Below are positions 24,319 to 33,358 of a stretch of DNA of 56,704 bases, piece after piece; position 1 is the first letter of the stretch; each line of letters opens with the position of its first letter. A program made the translations under genes and the position numbers. Location of the stretch: NCBI RefSeq assembly GCF_019710475.1, contig NZ_JAJFAX010000017.1, positions 1 to 56,704 of the forward strand, given 5' to 3'. The stretch comes from Glycomyces sp. TRM65418 (GTDB lineage: Bacteria; Actinomycetota; Actinomycetes; Mycobacteriales; Micromonosporaceae). The notes under the pieces are model-generated. The model saw only the letters and a program-made list of their open reading frames with translations. It made no database searches and was not told where the DNA came from.

Positions 24319-24516
24319 CGTTCGCCCTCCTCAGCTCGAATCCGACTGCCCCCGCAAACCAAACCGTACCGGCCCGGGTTCTCGCGATCACCGGTTTCGC
24401 GCTCTTCCCCGCCTCCTCGGCGGCGACACCCGGCTTCTCGAAGCGGACGGCGCTCATGCGAGCCCCCGAAGCGTCCGGCGTGGAAGCAGCGGCCGAACCG
24501 GCCTCGTCGACACGGC

Positions 24517-24755
24517 TTCGGATTCCGCAACGCCCTCCGGCGTGACTGCGGCTACCGCTGGGCCACAGGGGAGTCGAGCGAGTTCGGCGCGCTCATCGAA
24601 GTCGACGCCGAACCGTTCGGCCAGTACCACTTCAGGTTCGAGCACGGGCGGTGGGCGACGATCGACGCCGAACAAGGCCCCGGGACGGTCAACGCCGCCC
24701 ATCCCGGATTCGCGGAGGCGCTCTCCCGGCCGAGGGCGGGCGGCCATGTCGAATC
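24517..24755 (+). pseudogene. Fragment of an unidentified coding sequence
   Basis: Inside a 511-base interval between genes (24319-24829) one plus frame reads like real protein: RDCGYRWATGESSEFGALIE, then EPFGQYHFRFEHGRWATID, then TVNAAHPGFAEAL. No suitable start or ribosome site precedes it and the frame dissolves into non-coding sequence afterwards. It may be the decayed 3' part of a gene. Family not recognised. Confidence 0.4.
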
Positions 24756-24829
24756 CCCCTGCGGATCCGCTCGAGACGCCTGCCCACTGCCGTCATCCGA
24801 CGCCGCCGACCCTGTTAGGTTCATGCGCT

Positions 24830-25585
24830 GTGGAACTCCTCGACATCCGACACGGCGGTCGCACGATCCGCGGCGCGCTGCACCTCCCTCCCCCGGCCGG
24901 ATCGCCGGCGCCGGCGCTCGTGCTCTGCCACGGGTTCGGCGGCAACCGCGCCGAATTCGGCTACACGTTCGTCCGGCTGGCGGATCGCCTGGCCGAGCGC
25001 GGCGTCGCCGCCTACCGCTTCGACTTCGCCGGTTGCGGCGACTCCGACGGCGACTTCGCCGACCTCACCGTCTCCGACCAGGTGTCGCAGGCCGTGGCGA
25101 TCCTCGACGCCGTCGGGGGCCACCCCGCCGTCGACGGCGAGCGGATCTCGCTGCTCGGGATGAGCCTCGGCGGGCTGACCGCCTCGCTGGCCGCCGCCGA
25201 ACGCCCGGTCCGGTCGCTCGCCCTGTGGGCCCCGGCCGCGGCGGCCGTCGCCATGGACGAGGCGGCCGCGAGACGACGCGCGGACGCGATCGCCGAGCAC
25301 GGCTACGACGACTTCGGCGGCCTGCCCGTCCACCGGAGATTCACCGACGACGCCGAGCACATCGACCCGTTCGCCGACGCCGCCGCATACGCCGGACCGG
25401 TCCTCCTGGCCGTCGGCTCCGACGACTTCGTGCTCGGACCCGACCTCCTCGACCGATACCGGGGCGCCTATGGGGAACGGCTCGACCTCCACGTCTTCGA
25501 AGGCGTCGGCCACGGCTTCGAGACCGTGCCCGCGCGCGAGCGTCTCATCCGGCTCACCGAGGACTTCGTCGCACGCCATGCCTGA
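24830..25585 (+). CDS. Alpha/beta hydrolase (dienelactone/BAAT-type esterase)
   Basis: 251 residues. Alpha/beta hydrolase fold with the oxyanion region LCHGFGGNRAEFG, nucleophile elbow GMSLGG, an acid Asp in VGSDDFV and a catalytic His in EGVGHGFE. Such enzymes hydrolyse esters or small acyl substrates; nothing narrows the substrate. No signal peptide. The GTG start (VELLDIRHGG) lies eight bases after TAGGTT (24816-24821), so the mRNA may be leaderless. It appears monocistronic. Confidence 0.88.
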   Translation: MELLDIRHGGRTIRGALHLPPPAGSPAPALVLCHGFGGNRAEFGYTFVRLADRLAERGVAAYRFDFAGCGDSDGDFADLTVSDQVSQAVAILDAVGGHPAVDGERISLLGMSLGGLTASLAAAERPVRSLALWAPAAAAVAMDEAAARRRADAIAEHGYDDFGGLPVHRRFTDDAEHIDPFADAAAYAGPVLLAVGSDDFVLGPDLLDRYRGAYGERLDLHVFEGVGHGFETVPARERLIRLTEDFVARHA

Positions 25586-25776
25586 AGCGGGCGCCCGGGC
25601 CCCGCTGGAACCTCGACGACGCGACCGGGAACCGTGCAACGTCGATGGAAGCGCGCTCCGAACGCCACGCCCACGCAGGGAACGGCGGACAGGACCGGGA
25701 ACGCACCGATAACGCTGTTCGCAGCTCGACCCGTGCCCGGCGGCGGCTCGCCGCGCCGGCGTTCCGCGGATCCCGC

Positions 25777-26205
25777 CTACAACGAGCTTTGTGCGTCGGC
25801 CGGATCGGTCCGGTTCGCAGCGACGTCGGTCTTCTGGGTGAAGGCCGCGCGCCACCGCCCGTCCACGCGGACGTAGACGTCGCTGATCCACTCGTCGGTC
25901 GTGTACGGCACGCCGTCCCACTCCCCCGAGCTCGCCATGCGGGCCGTGATCACGACCGTGTCACCGATGCGCGCCACGCGCTCGCGCTCGACGGTCCTCA
26001 TGCTGCGGTGCGCCAGCCGGCCCGAGGCGATCCAGCCGATGACGTCGGCCTTCGACGAGAAGCCGTTCGCGTCCACATAGACCCAGTCGTCGGTCATGTG
26101 GCTCGCGATCAGCGAGGCGTCGTTGGCGATCAATGCCGCGTCGCGTTCCGCCGCAAAGGAGCAGACCTCGTCTTCAACGGAAACGGGCGATTCCCCTGTC
26201 GTCAT
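25777..26205 (-). CDS. NTF2-like protein (SnoaL/DUF4440 type)
   Basis: 142 residues with the cone-shaped NTF2-like fold signature: an N-terminal helix ERDAALIANDASLIASHM, then TDDWVYVDANG, a middle VARIGDTVVITARM strand and the closing DGRWRAAFTQKT. Members act as small ketosteroid-isomerase-like enzymes or stress proteins; the function here is unknown. The start at MTTGESPV was chosen because residues upstream are not coding-like. It is convergent with the hydrolase. Confidence 0.82.
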   Translation of the reverse strand: MTTGESPVSVEDEVCSFAAERDAALIANDASLIASHMTDDWVYVDANGFSSKADVIGWIASGRLAHRSMRTVERERVARIGDTVVITARMASSGEWDGVPYTTDEWISDVYVRVDGRWRAAFTQKTDVAANRTDPADAQSSL

Positions 26206-26258
26206 GTCGACGACCGTAACCGCCCCTGCGACATGAGGGATCGGCGGCGCAAGCGAGC

Positions 26259-26290
26259 GTGCGGGGCCCGCCGTCGGGCGGGCCCCGCAC
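26259..26290 (-). terminator. Long GC hairpin after the secreted protein gene
   Basis: Perfect 14-bp arms with a GTCG loop, nine bases beyond the stop of the gene ending at 26300 (minus strand), and also upstream of the NTF2-like gene. It likely ends the upstream transcript. Confidence 0.65.
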
Positions 26291-26299
26291 TGCCAGGTG

Positions 26300-27058
26300 T
26301 TACTTGCCCACCAGCTCTGCGGTCTGGTGCAGCGGGACTTCGGTGACCACGGAGCCGTCCTCGGCGACCACGGACGTTCCCGCATCGCCGCCGGCGTCCG
26401 GGCCGGCACTCGGCTGGTCGCCGATGACCACGGTCACCGGCTTCCCGTCGGCGTCGAGCACCTCGGCGCCGGACGCGTCGAGGACGCCGACCGTGTCACC
26501 GGGCTCCGGGGCCTCGGTGGGAGCCTCCATCGCGCTGAGGGAGTAGTCCGGCAGCCAGTGCGAGCCCGACCACAGCGCACCGCCGTACCAGGTGTTGTTG
26601 CTCAACACGTAGCCGTGGCCCATCGTGCCGTACCAGCCGGTGCCGCAGTACGGCAGTCCGGCCATCCTGGCCTCGATGATGAGCTGCCACGTCGATTGGC
26701 TGTTGTAGACCCAGGAGGTCTCGGCGCACAGGTACCAGGCGCTGCCGTTCCATGCCATCACCTCGATCCGGGAGGCGATGTAGTTGACGGGTCGTTCGTA
26801 CGCGTAGGCGCACGGGAAGGTGCCGCCGGGCGCCAGCACGGTCGTCGAGCTGACGTCGACACGCGAGTACCCGCCGCCGTCGCCGTGCGAGATCTCGGAG
26901 CGTTCATGGACGCAGAGCTCGACGGTGCGGTGGACGTGTCCCTCTTCGTACACGTAGTGCGCGGCCGCCGGGGACGCGCCGAGCAGGACGAAGGTCATCG
27001 CGCCCGCGGCCGCCACGACGAGCGCCCGCAGAAGCGAGGTTCGAAGGCGATTGTTCAT
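26300..27058 (-). CDS. Secreted protein of unknown function
   Basis: 252 residues. A signal peptide covers about 1-35 (ALVVAAAGAMTFVLLGASPAAA). The mature N-terminal region (about 36-160) is Tyr/Trp-rich with four Cys (ELCVHER, FPCAYAY, YLCAETS, LPYCGTG), suggesting a disulfide-stabilised beta fold. The C-terminal 80 residues are acidic and Gly/Ala/Asp-rich. No family recognised. The start at MNNRLRTSL has GGAAG five bases upstream; longer frames upstream lack a leader at the right place. Confidence 0.75.
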   Translation of the reverse strand: MNNRLRTSLLRALVVAAAGAMTFVLLGASPAAAHYVYEEGHVHRTVELCVHERSEISHGDGGGYSRVDVSSTTVLAPGGTFPCAYAYERPVNYIASRIEVMAWNGSAWYLCAETSWVYNSQSTWQLIIEARMAGLPYCGTGWYGTMGHGYVLSNNTWYGGALWSGSHWLPDYSLSAMEAPTEAPEPGDTVGVLDASGAEVLDADGKPVTVVIGDQPSAGPDAGGDAGTSVVAEDGSVVTEVPLHQTAELVGK

Positions 27059-27270
27059 CTGACTTCCTTTCCCCAGGGGCGTCATGGGTTCCTGCGCGCG
27101 CCTGGTCATCTCAGTCTGCTGAGACGAGGACGTCCGAAGTGGTTCCCGAACGAAACCGAACGGCGCGCCCGGCGACCGTCCGGGGCGGCGAGGAGAGCGG
27201 ACGGTGTCGGCGTCGCGAGCTATCATCCACCCGTGCGTCGGCCGAACGGCCGAAGTATCTGGGAGGCGCT

Positions 27271-29739
27271 GTGGGACAGCGGAACACGGATGCGCGAGCG
27301 GTCCAGACGCTCGACGAACTGGCCGCGTTCCTGCGCCACCTGCGGTCGGCGTCCGGGAACATGCCGTTCCGCCGCATCCAGGCGGAGATCCGCGAGTTCC
27401 ATCGAGCACAGTCCATTCCCGATGGGCCTCCGTCACTCGCGACCGTCCACGGCCACTTCCAGAACGGCCGCGCCCGCATGAACCCCGACACCGTGCTCGA
27501 CATCGCCCGCGCCCTGGGCCTCGACGCCGCGGGCCTCCGATCGCTCGAACAGGCCTGCCATCGCGTGCTCGACCGCGCCAACCGCTCGCTCATCGTGGCC
27601 ACTCGCGCCGCGGTTCCGGCTCCCACCGCGGCCTTCACCGGGCGCCGCATCGAACGCGACCGGATCGCCGCACTCGCGGAGGCGGCCGGACCCGACGGCG
27701 GAGCGGTCGTGGTCGTCATCGAGGGCATGGCCGGGATCGGCAAGACCGAACTCGCCCATCGGGCCGCCCTCGATCTCATCGACGCCGGGCTCGTCGGTGA
27801 CACGCGCCTCTTCGCCGATCTGCGCGGCTACGACCCGCTGGAGCCGCCGGCCGCCGCCGAGGCCGTGATCCGGGGCTTCCTCGGCCACCTCGGCGTCCCC
27901 GGCCGTCGGATCGACACCTTGAGTCCGGCGGCTCGAGTGGCGCTCCTGCACCGGGAACTGGCGCCGCGCCGAGCGCTCATCGTGCTGGACAACGCCGCCG
28001 ACGAGGCGCAACTGGAGCCCCTGCTGCCGCGGGCGGCCGGCTGCGTGGCGCTCGTGACGAGCCGCCGCAGGCTCACCGGCCTGCAAGCGGTCGCGCGCGT
28101 GCCGCTCGATGTCCTCTCCGCCCGCGAAGCCCTGGAAATCCTGCGGCGCCGAGATCCGACGGGCCGCCTCGACGCGGCGTCGGAAGGCGCCATGGCCCTG
28201 GTCGAACTGTGCCGACGACTGCCGTTGGAGCTGACGGCGGTCGGGCGGCAACTGGAGAGCAAGCCCGACTGGAGCATCGGGGACCACGTCGAACGCCTCC
28301 GCCGGATTCCGCCGCATGAGCACAGCGGGCCCGTCCTCGCGTTGTCGTACGACGGCCTTCCCGACTCCGCGAAGCGCCTCTTCCGACTCCTGGCGATCCA
28401 CCCGGGACGCCGGTTCGCCGCGGACGACGCGGCCGCGCTCGCCGCCGATCCGGTGACCGACGTGCAGGCGGAGCTGACCCGGCTCTACGACGAGAACCTG
28501 CTGCTGCGGCGCGGGGAGGGCCACTACGAGTTCCACGATTCCGTGCGGGCCCTCGCCACGGAACTCGCGCACCGCGAGGACCCCGCCAGTCGACAGCACG
28601 CCGCCGTCGGGAACCTGCTGCGGCATTACCGGCGTCGGCTGGAGTCCTCCAGCGACGCGGACGCCGCCTGGCTGAGCGCCGACCGCGCGACGCTCCTCGC
28701 CTGCCTGCACGTCGCCGACCACGACGAAGCCGTCGCCGCCCTGGCGGCACCGCTGAACCGCGGACTGCGACTGCTGGGCCACTACGACGAGGCCAGGATC
28801 TGCAACCGGCAGCTGCTGCGAATCGCCCGCCGTGCAGGTCGACTCGATTGGGAGGCGGACGCGCGCGCAGGGCTCGCGGAGATCGACCGATTGACCGGCA
28901 AATTCCAAGCCGCCGCCGAGGGATTCGGCCAAGTGCTGCACCTGCGCCGACGACTCGGGGACCCCGCCGGCGAGGCCGACGCGCTGCGCGGCCTCGCCCA
29001 GACCGCGTCCAACGACGACTACCCGCTCGCACTGGAGCGGTATCGGTCCGCGCTGGAGATCCACCGCCGGCTCGGCAACGCCGTCGGCGAAGCGGAAGTG
29101 CTCTGGGGCCTGGCGGAGATCGCGCTGTCGGTCGGCGATCACGCCACCGCCGCCGCCCACGCCACCGAGGTCACCTCGATATGCAACCGGATCGGCAACC
29201 ACATCGGCGAGGCGTACGGCCTTCGGGCCTTGGCCGACGTCGCCGCCGAGCAAGGCGATCTCGGCACCGCGGAGCGGCGGTACCGCCGGTCGATGGCCAT
29301 CTGCGAGCGCATCGGCAACCGCCGCGGCGCCGCTTATGCCCTGAGCGGCCTGGCCGGCGCGGCACTGCGCGCCGGCGACCTCGACCGCTCCGAACGGCGC
29401 TACCGGCGCGTGCTCGACGGCTGCCGCCGCATCGGCGACATCGCCGGGGAGGCCGACGCCCTGCGCGGCCTCGCCGAGACCGCCCTGGCCCGGGGCGCGT
29501 TCGCGTCCGCTGCGGACGGGTTCGCCCGTGCCCTGCCGATCTACCGAGAGACCGGTGACCGCGTCGGCGAGGCGCACACCCTCACGGGGTTGGGCCGGGC
29601 CGCCTGGTCCTCGCAGCGCCGAGCCCGCGCCCGCCGCTACTGGCAGGAGGCGCTGATCCTGGCCGACCGCAGCGGGTCGCCGCTGGCGAGCGAACTCCGG
29701 AAGCTGCTCGAGAGCGCTGCTTCCGCAGGCGTCTCCTGA
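27271..29739 (+). CDS. STAND ATPase regulator: HTH, NB-ARC and TPR repeats
   Basis: 822 residues. The N-terminal region (about 12-100) resembles an XRE-type helix-turn-helix as found in actinobacterial NB-ARC regulators (SLATVHGHFQNGRARMNPDT). The NB-ARC ATPase has Walker A GMAGIGKTEL (152-161) and Walker B LIVLDNA, then the winged-helix GLPDSAKRLFRLLAIHPG. The last 300 residues are TPRs (repeated RRLGDPAGEADALRGLA-like units). The family acts as signal-responsive transcription regulators or sensors. GTG start with GGGAGG four bases before. It lacks the BTAD domain of the two AfsR-like proteins in the window. Confidence 0.9.
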   Translation: MGQRNTDARAVQTLDELAAFLRHLRSASGNMPFRRIQAEIREFHRAQSIPDGPPSLATVHGHFQNGRARMNPDTVLDIARALGLDAAGLRSLEQACHRVLDRANRSLIVATRAAVPAPTAAFTGRRIERDRIAALAEAAGPDGGAVVVVIEGMAGIGKTELAHRAALDLIDAGLVGDTRLFADLRGYDPLEPPAAAEAVIRGFLGHLGVPGRRIDTLSPAARVALLHRELAPRRALIVLDNAADEAQLEPLLPRAAGCVALVTSRRRLTGLQAVARVPLDVLSAREALEILRRRDPTGRLDAASEGAMALVELCRRLPLELTAVGRQLESKPDWSIGDHVERLRRIPPHEHSGPVLALSYDGLPDSAKRLFRLLAIHPGRRFAADDAAALAADPVTDVQAELTRLYDENLLLRRGEGHYEFHDSVRALATELAHREDPASRQHAAVGNLLRHYRRRLESSSDADAAWLSADRATLLACLHVADHDEAVAALAAPLNRGLRLLGHYDEARICNRQLLRIARRAGRLDWEADARAGLAEIDRLTGKFQAAAEGFGQVLHLRRRLGDPAGEADALRGLAQTASNDDYPLALERYRSALEIHRRLGNAVGEAEVLWGLAEIALSVGDHATAAAHATEVTSICNRIGNHIGEAYGLRALADVAAEQGDLGTAERRYRRSMAICERIGNRRGAAYALSGLAGAALRAGDLDRSERRYRRVLDGCRRIGDIAGEADALRGLAETALARGAFASAADGFARALPIYRETGDRVGEAHTLTGLGRAAWSSQRRARARRYWQEALILADRSGSPLASELRKLLESAASAGVS

Positions 29740-30003
29740 ACGGCGGCGGTGAAAGCGGCCGCTCGGTCGGTTGCCGCGCCCTCCGGGCGTGAGTGCGCGT
29801 CTCCAGCGGCCTGCGGTCCGCTCGCAAGGCGACCGCTCTGCGGCCGATCGCGAGTGATCGGCAGCGGCCCGACCGCTCCGAGGGCCTTCGCCCGTCCGCG
29901 AACCGAGATCGGACGCACCGCGGTGGCGGCGCGGACACTGCGGCGTTCGCTCGACGGTCCTCGGCGCTGGCTTGGACGCACCGTAGCGGCGTAGTATCGG
30001 CGA

Positions 30004-31779
30004 ATGCCTATGAGAGCGCTTGCCGATCCGTCGGCGCTGCTGGACGGTTCCCGTGCGGCGCGTTCGGTGTTCCGTCTGCTCATGCGCCGGCCGTGGCGCA
30101 TGCTGCTGGCGGTGACCGCGTTCACCTTCAAAGAGGTTCCCCTGTGGTTCCTGCCGGTGGTGACCGCCGCGATCATCGACCTGGTCGTCGCCGACGGCTC
30201 GGTGACGGCGGTCCTGGGGTGGTTCGCCGTCGCGGTGGTGCTGCTGGTGCAGAACTATCCCAACCACATCGTCTACACGCGCAACTTCATGACCGTGGTG
30301 CGCGACACCGGCGCCGACCTCCGCAACGCTCTCGCCGCCCGCCTGCAGAGCCTGTCGATCGGCTACCACACCCGGATGAGCGCCTCGATCGTGCAGACGA
30401 AGCTCGTGCGGGACGTCGAGAACGTCGAGCTCATGCTCCAGCAGGTCACGCATCCGCTGCTGTCGGCGACCATGGTGCTGATCGGCGCCCTCACCATGAC
30501 CGCCATGACCGTGCCGCAGTTCCTGCCCGTGTACGCCCTCGCCGTCCCGATCGCGATCGGGCTGCGCGCCGGCCTGCGCCGCCGCTCCCGCGCCCGCAAC
30601 GAGCAGTTCCGGCGGGAGATGGAGGCGCTGGCGGCGAGGGTCGGCGAAATGGCCTCGCTCATGCCGGTCACGCGGGCGCACGGCCTGGAGCAGACGGCGG
30701 TGTCGCGGGTGGCCAGCAGCGCGGCGAACGTGCGGCACGCGGGCCTGCACCTGGACATGCTCAACGGCCACGTGGCCTCGATCTCGTGGGTCACGATGCA
30801 GCTGCTCGGCGCGGGCTGCCTGGTGCTCGCGGCGACGTTCGCGCTCACCGGGACGCTGCCGATCACGGCCGGCGAAGTGGTGCTGCTGTCGACCTACTTC
30901 GCGCTGCTGACCCAAGGACTCACCCAGCTGATGATGCTGATCCCGGTCGGGGCGCGCGGGCTGGAGTCGGTCCGCTCGATCGCGGAGGTCCTGGAAGAGC
31001 CGGACGTCGAGCAGAACGCGGGCAAGCAGCAGGTGGACGCGGTGGCGGGCCGCCTCGTCCTCGAGCACGTCTCGCACCGCTACCCGGAAACCGAGACCGA
31101 GGCGGTGCGGGAGGTGTCGCTGGAGATCGAGCCGGGAACGACCGTGGCGTTCGTCGGGCCCTCGGGGTCGGGGAAATCGACGCTGCTCAACCTCGTGCTG
31201 GGGTTCGTGCGTCCCACCTCGGGCCGCATCCTGCTCGACGGCGTCGACATGCAGCGGCTCGACCTGCGCACGGCGCGCCGGTTCATCTCCGTGGTGCCGC
31301 AGGAATCGGTCCTGTTCGAGGGCACCGTCCGGGAGAACGTGGCCTACGGCATGCGGGACGCCGAGGAGGAGCGGATCGTCCTCGCACTGCGCGACGCCAA
31401 CGCCTGGCAGTTCGTGCAGGAGCTCCCCGAGGGCCTCGACACGGTGGTCGGCGAGCGCGGGGCGCGCTTGTCGGGCGGGCAGCGCCAACGGCTCGCGATC
31501 GCGCGGGCGCTCGTCCGCGACCCGCGCATCCTCCTGCTCGACGAGGCGACCTCAGCGCTCGACCCGGCGGCCGAGGAGCTGGTCAAAGAGGCGCTCAACC
31601 GACTCATGCGAGACCGCACCTCCCTGGTGGTCGCCCATCGGCTGTCCACCATCCGCCAGGCCGACCGCATCGTCGTGCTCGACAAGGGACGGATCCTCGA
31701 ACAGGGCAGCCACGACGAGCTGCTGGCGGCCTCGGGCCGGTACGCCCAGATGCACCTGACACAGACCGGCATGCACTGA
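30004..31779 (+). CDS. ABC exporter, fused membrane and ATPase domains
   Basis: 591 residues, a half-size type IV exporter that should work as a dimer. Six membrane helices lie in residues 30-300. The ATPase has Walker A GPSGSGKST, signature LSGGQRQR, Walker B ILLLDEATSALD and the H-loop VVAHRLST. The substrate (drug, lipid or peptide) is not readable. TAGTAT (29992-29997) ends six bases before the ATG, so translation probably starts at the mRNA end. No partner half-transporter gene is adjacent, which favours a homodimer. Confidence 0.93.
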   Translation: MPMRALADPSALLDGSRAARSVFRLLMRRPWRMLLAVTAFTFKEVPLWFLPVVTAAIIDLVVADGSVTAVLGWFAVAVVLLVQNYPNHIVYTRNFMTVVRDTGADLRNALAARLQSLSIGYHTRMSASIVQTKLVRDVENVELMLQQVTHPLLSATMVLIGALTMTAMTVPQFLPVYALAVPIAIGLRAGLRRRSRARNEQFRREMEALAARVGEMASLMPVTRAHGLEQTAVSRVASSAANVRHAGLHLDMLNGHVASISWVTMQLLGAGCLVLAATFALTGTLPITAGEVVLLSTYFALLTQGLTQLMMLIPVGARGLESVRSIAEVLEEPDVEQNAGKQQVDAVAGRLVLEHVSHRYPETETEAVREVSLEIEPGTTVAFVGPSGSGKSTLLNLVLGFVRPTSGRILLDGVDMQRLDLRTARRFISVVPQESVLFEGTVRENVAYGMRDAEEERIVLALRDANAWQFVQELPEGLDTVVGERGARLSGGQRQRLAIARALVRDPRILLLDEATSALDPAAEELVKEALNRLMRDRTSLVVAHRLSTIRQADRIVVLDKGRILEQGSHDELLAASGRYAQMHLTQTGMH

Positions 31780-32009
31780 TCCCGTCGCCGATGCGCCGGC
31801 CAGGTGAGCAGGCGGTCCGCTTGCGGCGCACGACGGACGGGCCTTCACGGATCGACCTCCGCTCGGCCTTCGCGCCTCCCGCCCGGATTCGTTCCGATCG
31901 CCTTCGCCGTCGGGCGTCACATGCTCGGGCGGGGATGGCGGTCCGCGGATTGGGTTAGCGTGGGGCGTGATCGCAGGGCACTTCTCTGGAGCAGTGAAAG
32001 GACCGATTC

Positions 32010-33146
32010 ATGAGCTGGCAGGACCGTATCGCGTCATGGAGCCGCCACCGGGGCAGGACCGACCAGAGCGAACCGCGGCCTGCAGAGCCCGAGCCCGGCC
32101 CGGAGGCCGCGATCCGCGGCTCCGAACCGCGCCGCGCGGTGGTGGACAACGCCGTGTACTGCGACGGCGAGCGCCTCGAACCCGAGTCGCTGCAGCAGAC
32201 CTATGCGCTGATCCGCGAGCGCAAGGGACTGGGCTGGATCGGGCTCTACCGGCCCGAGCCCGAGGACGTCGAGGCGATCGCCGAGGCGTTCGGGCTGCAC
32301 CCGCTGGCGGTCGAGGACGCCCTCCACGCCCACCAGCGCCCCAAGCTCGAACGCTACGGCGACACCCTCTTCGTGGTGCTCCACCCGGCCCGCTACGTCG
32401 ACTCCGAGGAGGTCGTCGAGGTCGGCGAGCTCCACCTGTTCATCGGCCCCGACTTCGTCGTCTCCATCCGTCATTCGGAGACTCCCGACCTGCGGGCGGT
32501 GCGCAGCCGCATGGAAGAGCACCCTGAGCTGCTGCGGCTCGGCCCGGAGGCGGTCCTGTACGCGATCCTCGACCAGATCGTCGACGGCTACGCCCCGGTC
32601 CTGCGCGGCGTCGCGGTCGACATCGACCAGATCGAGACGCAGGTCTTCAGCGGCGACGCCGAGGTCTCGCGCCGGATCTTCCAGCTCAGCCGCGAGGTGA
32701 TCGAGTTCCGCCATGCGGTCGAACCGCTCGGCGACGTCTTCGACCTGCTCCGCTCGGGCTTCACCAAGTACCAAGTGGACATCGAGTTGCAGCGCCTGCT
32801 CCGTGACGTCGAGGACCACACGGTCCGGGTGACTGAGCGGATCGACTCCTTCCGCGAACTGCTCGACAACATGTTCAGCGCCAACGCCACGGTCGTCGCG
32901 CAGCGGCAGAACGAGGAGATGCGCCGCATGACCGAGACGAGCCTGGCGCAGAACGAGGAGATCAAGAAGATCTCGTCCTGGGCCGCGATCCTCTTCGCCC
33001 CCACGCTCGTCGGCACCGTCTACGGCATGAACTTCGACCACATGCCCGAACTCCACTGGCTCTTCGGCTACCCCTTCGCGCTGGTCCTGATGGGCATGGT
33101 GTCGGTGACCCTCTATTTCGTGTTCAAGGCCAAGGACTGGCTCTGA
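32010..33146 (+). CDS. corA: CorA-family magnesium/cobalt channel
   Basis: 378 residues. The long cytoplasmic N-terminal funnel domain is followed by two C-terminal membrane helices. The selectivity signature YGMNFDHMPEL lies at the end of the first helix, as in CorA pentamers. The Lys-rich KAKDWL tail is at the cytoplasmic end. AAAGGA precedes the ATG. A TAGCGT -10-like box at 31956 would give a roughly 43-base leader. No magnesium riboswitch structure was recognised. Confidence 0.93.
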   Translation: MSWQDRIASWSRHRGRTDQSEPRPAEPEPGPEAAIRGSEPRRAVVDNAVYCDGERLEPESLQQTYALIRERKGLGWIGLYRPEPEDVEAIAEAFGLHPLAVEDALHAHQRPKLERYGDTLFVVLHPARYVDSEEVVEVGELHLFIGPDFVVSIRHSETPDLRAVRSRMEEHPELLRLGPEAVLYAILDQIVDGYAPVLRGVAVDIDQIETQVFSGDAEVSRRIFQLSREVIEFRHAVEPLGDVFDLLRSGFTKYQVDIELQRLLRDVEDHTVRVTERIDSFRELLDNMFSANATVVAQRQNEEMRRMTETSLAQNEEIKKISSWAAILFAPTLVGTVYGMNFDHMPELHWLFGYPFALVLMGMVSVTLYFVFKAKDWL

Positions 33147-33153
33147 ACGCGCA

Positions 33154-33274
33154 CCGCTGGAGCGGCGGCGCTGAGGAACCGTCGAGCTCCCCCGTCGACT
33201 CGTAAGCGGGAGTCGTCGAGTTCGCGGGGTCCTACGTCGTCACGGCGGCGACGCCTGCGCCGCTGGAGCGGCGG
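33154..33274. repeat. 15-bp direct repeat flanking the corA-glycosyltransferase interval
   Basis: CCGCTGGAGCGGCGG occurs at 33154-33168 and 33260-33274. Each copy contains the small palindrome CCGCT-GG-AGCGG. Between them lies an imperfect hairpin (CGACTC and GAGTCG). The first copy could act as the corA terminator. Meaning unclear. Confidence 0.4.
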
Positions 33275-33358
33275 TGGGGCGTTCGCATGCGAAGTGCGCC
33301 GTATCGAGGCGCGGGCGCGCTCGTTGTTCACAGGGGACGGCGGAAAGGAACGGGGAGC

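Noticed and set aside
27433..31488. A 1351-codon open frame antisense to the STAND regulator and ABC exporter
   Set aside because: It crosses two well-supported genes and has Arg/Gly/His-rich composition typical of the complement of GC-rich coding DNA. No domain was seen.
31780..32009. Possible magnesium riboswitch before corA
   Set aside because: The leader would be only about 43 bases and no conserved M-box or ykkC-like structure was visible.
31967..32012. GTG-initiated leaderless ORF ahead of corA
   Set aside because: A TAGCGT box precedes it, but the frame runs deep into corA out of phase and corA has its own AAAGGA site; I treat it as part of the leader.
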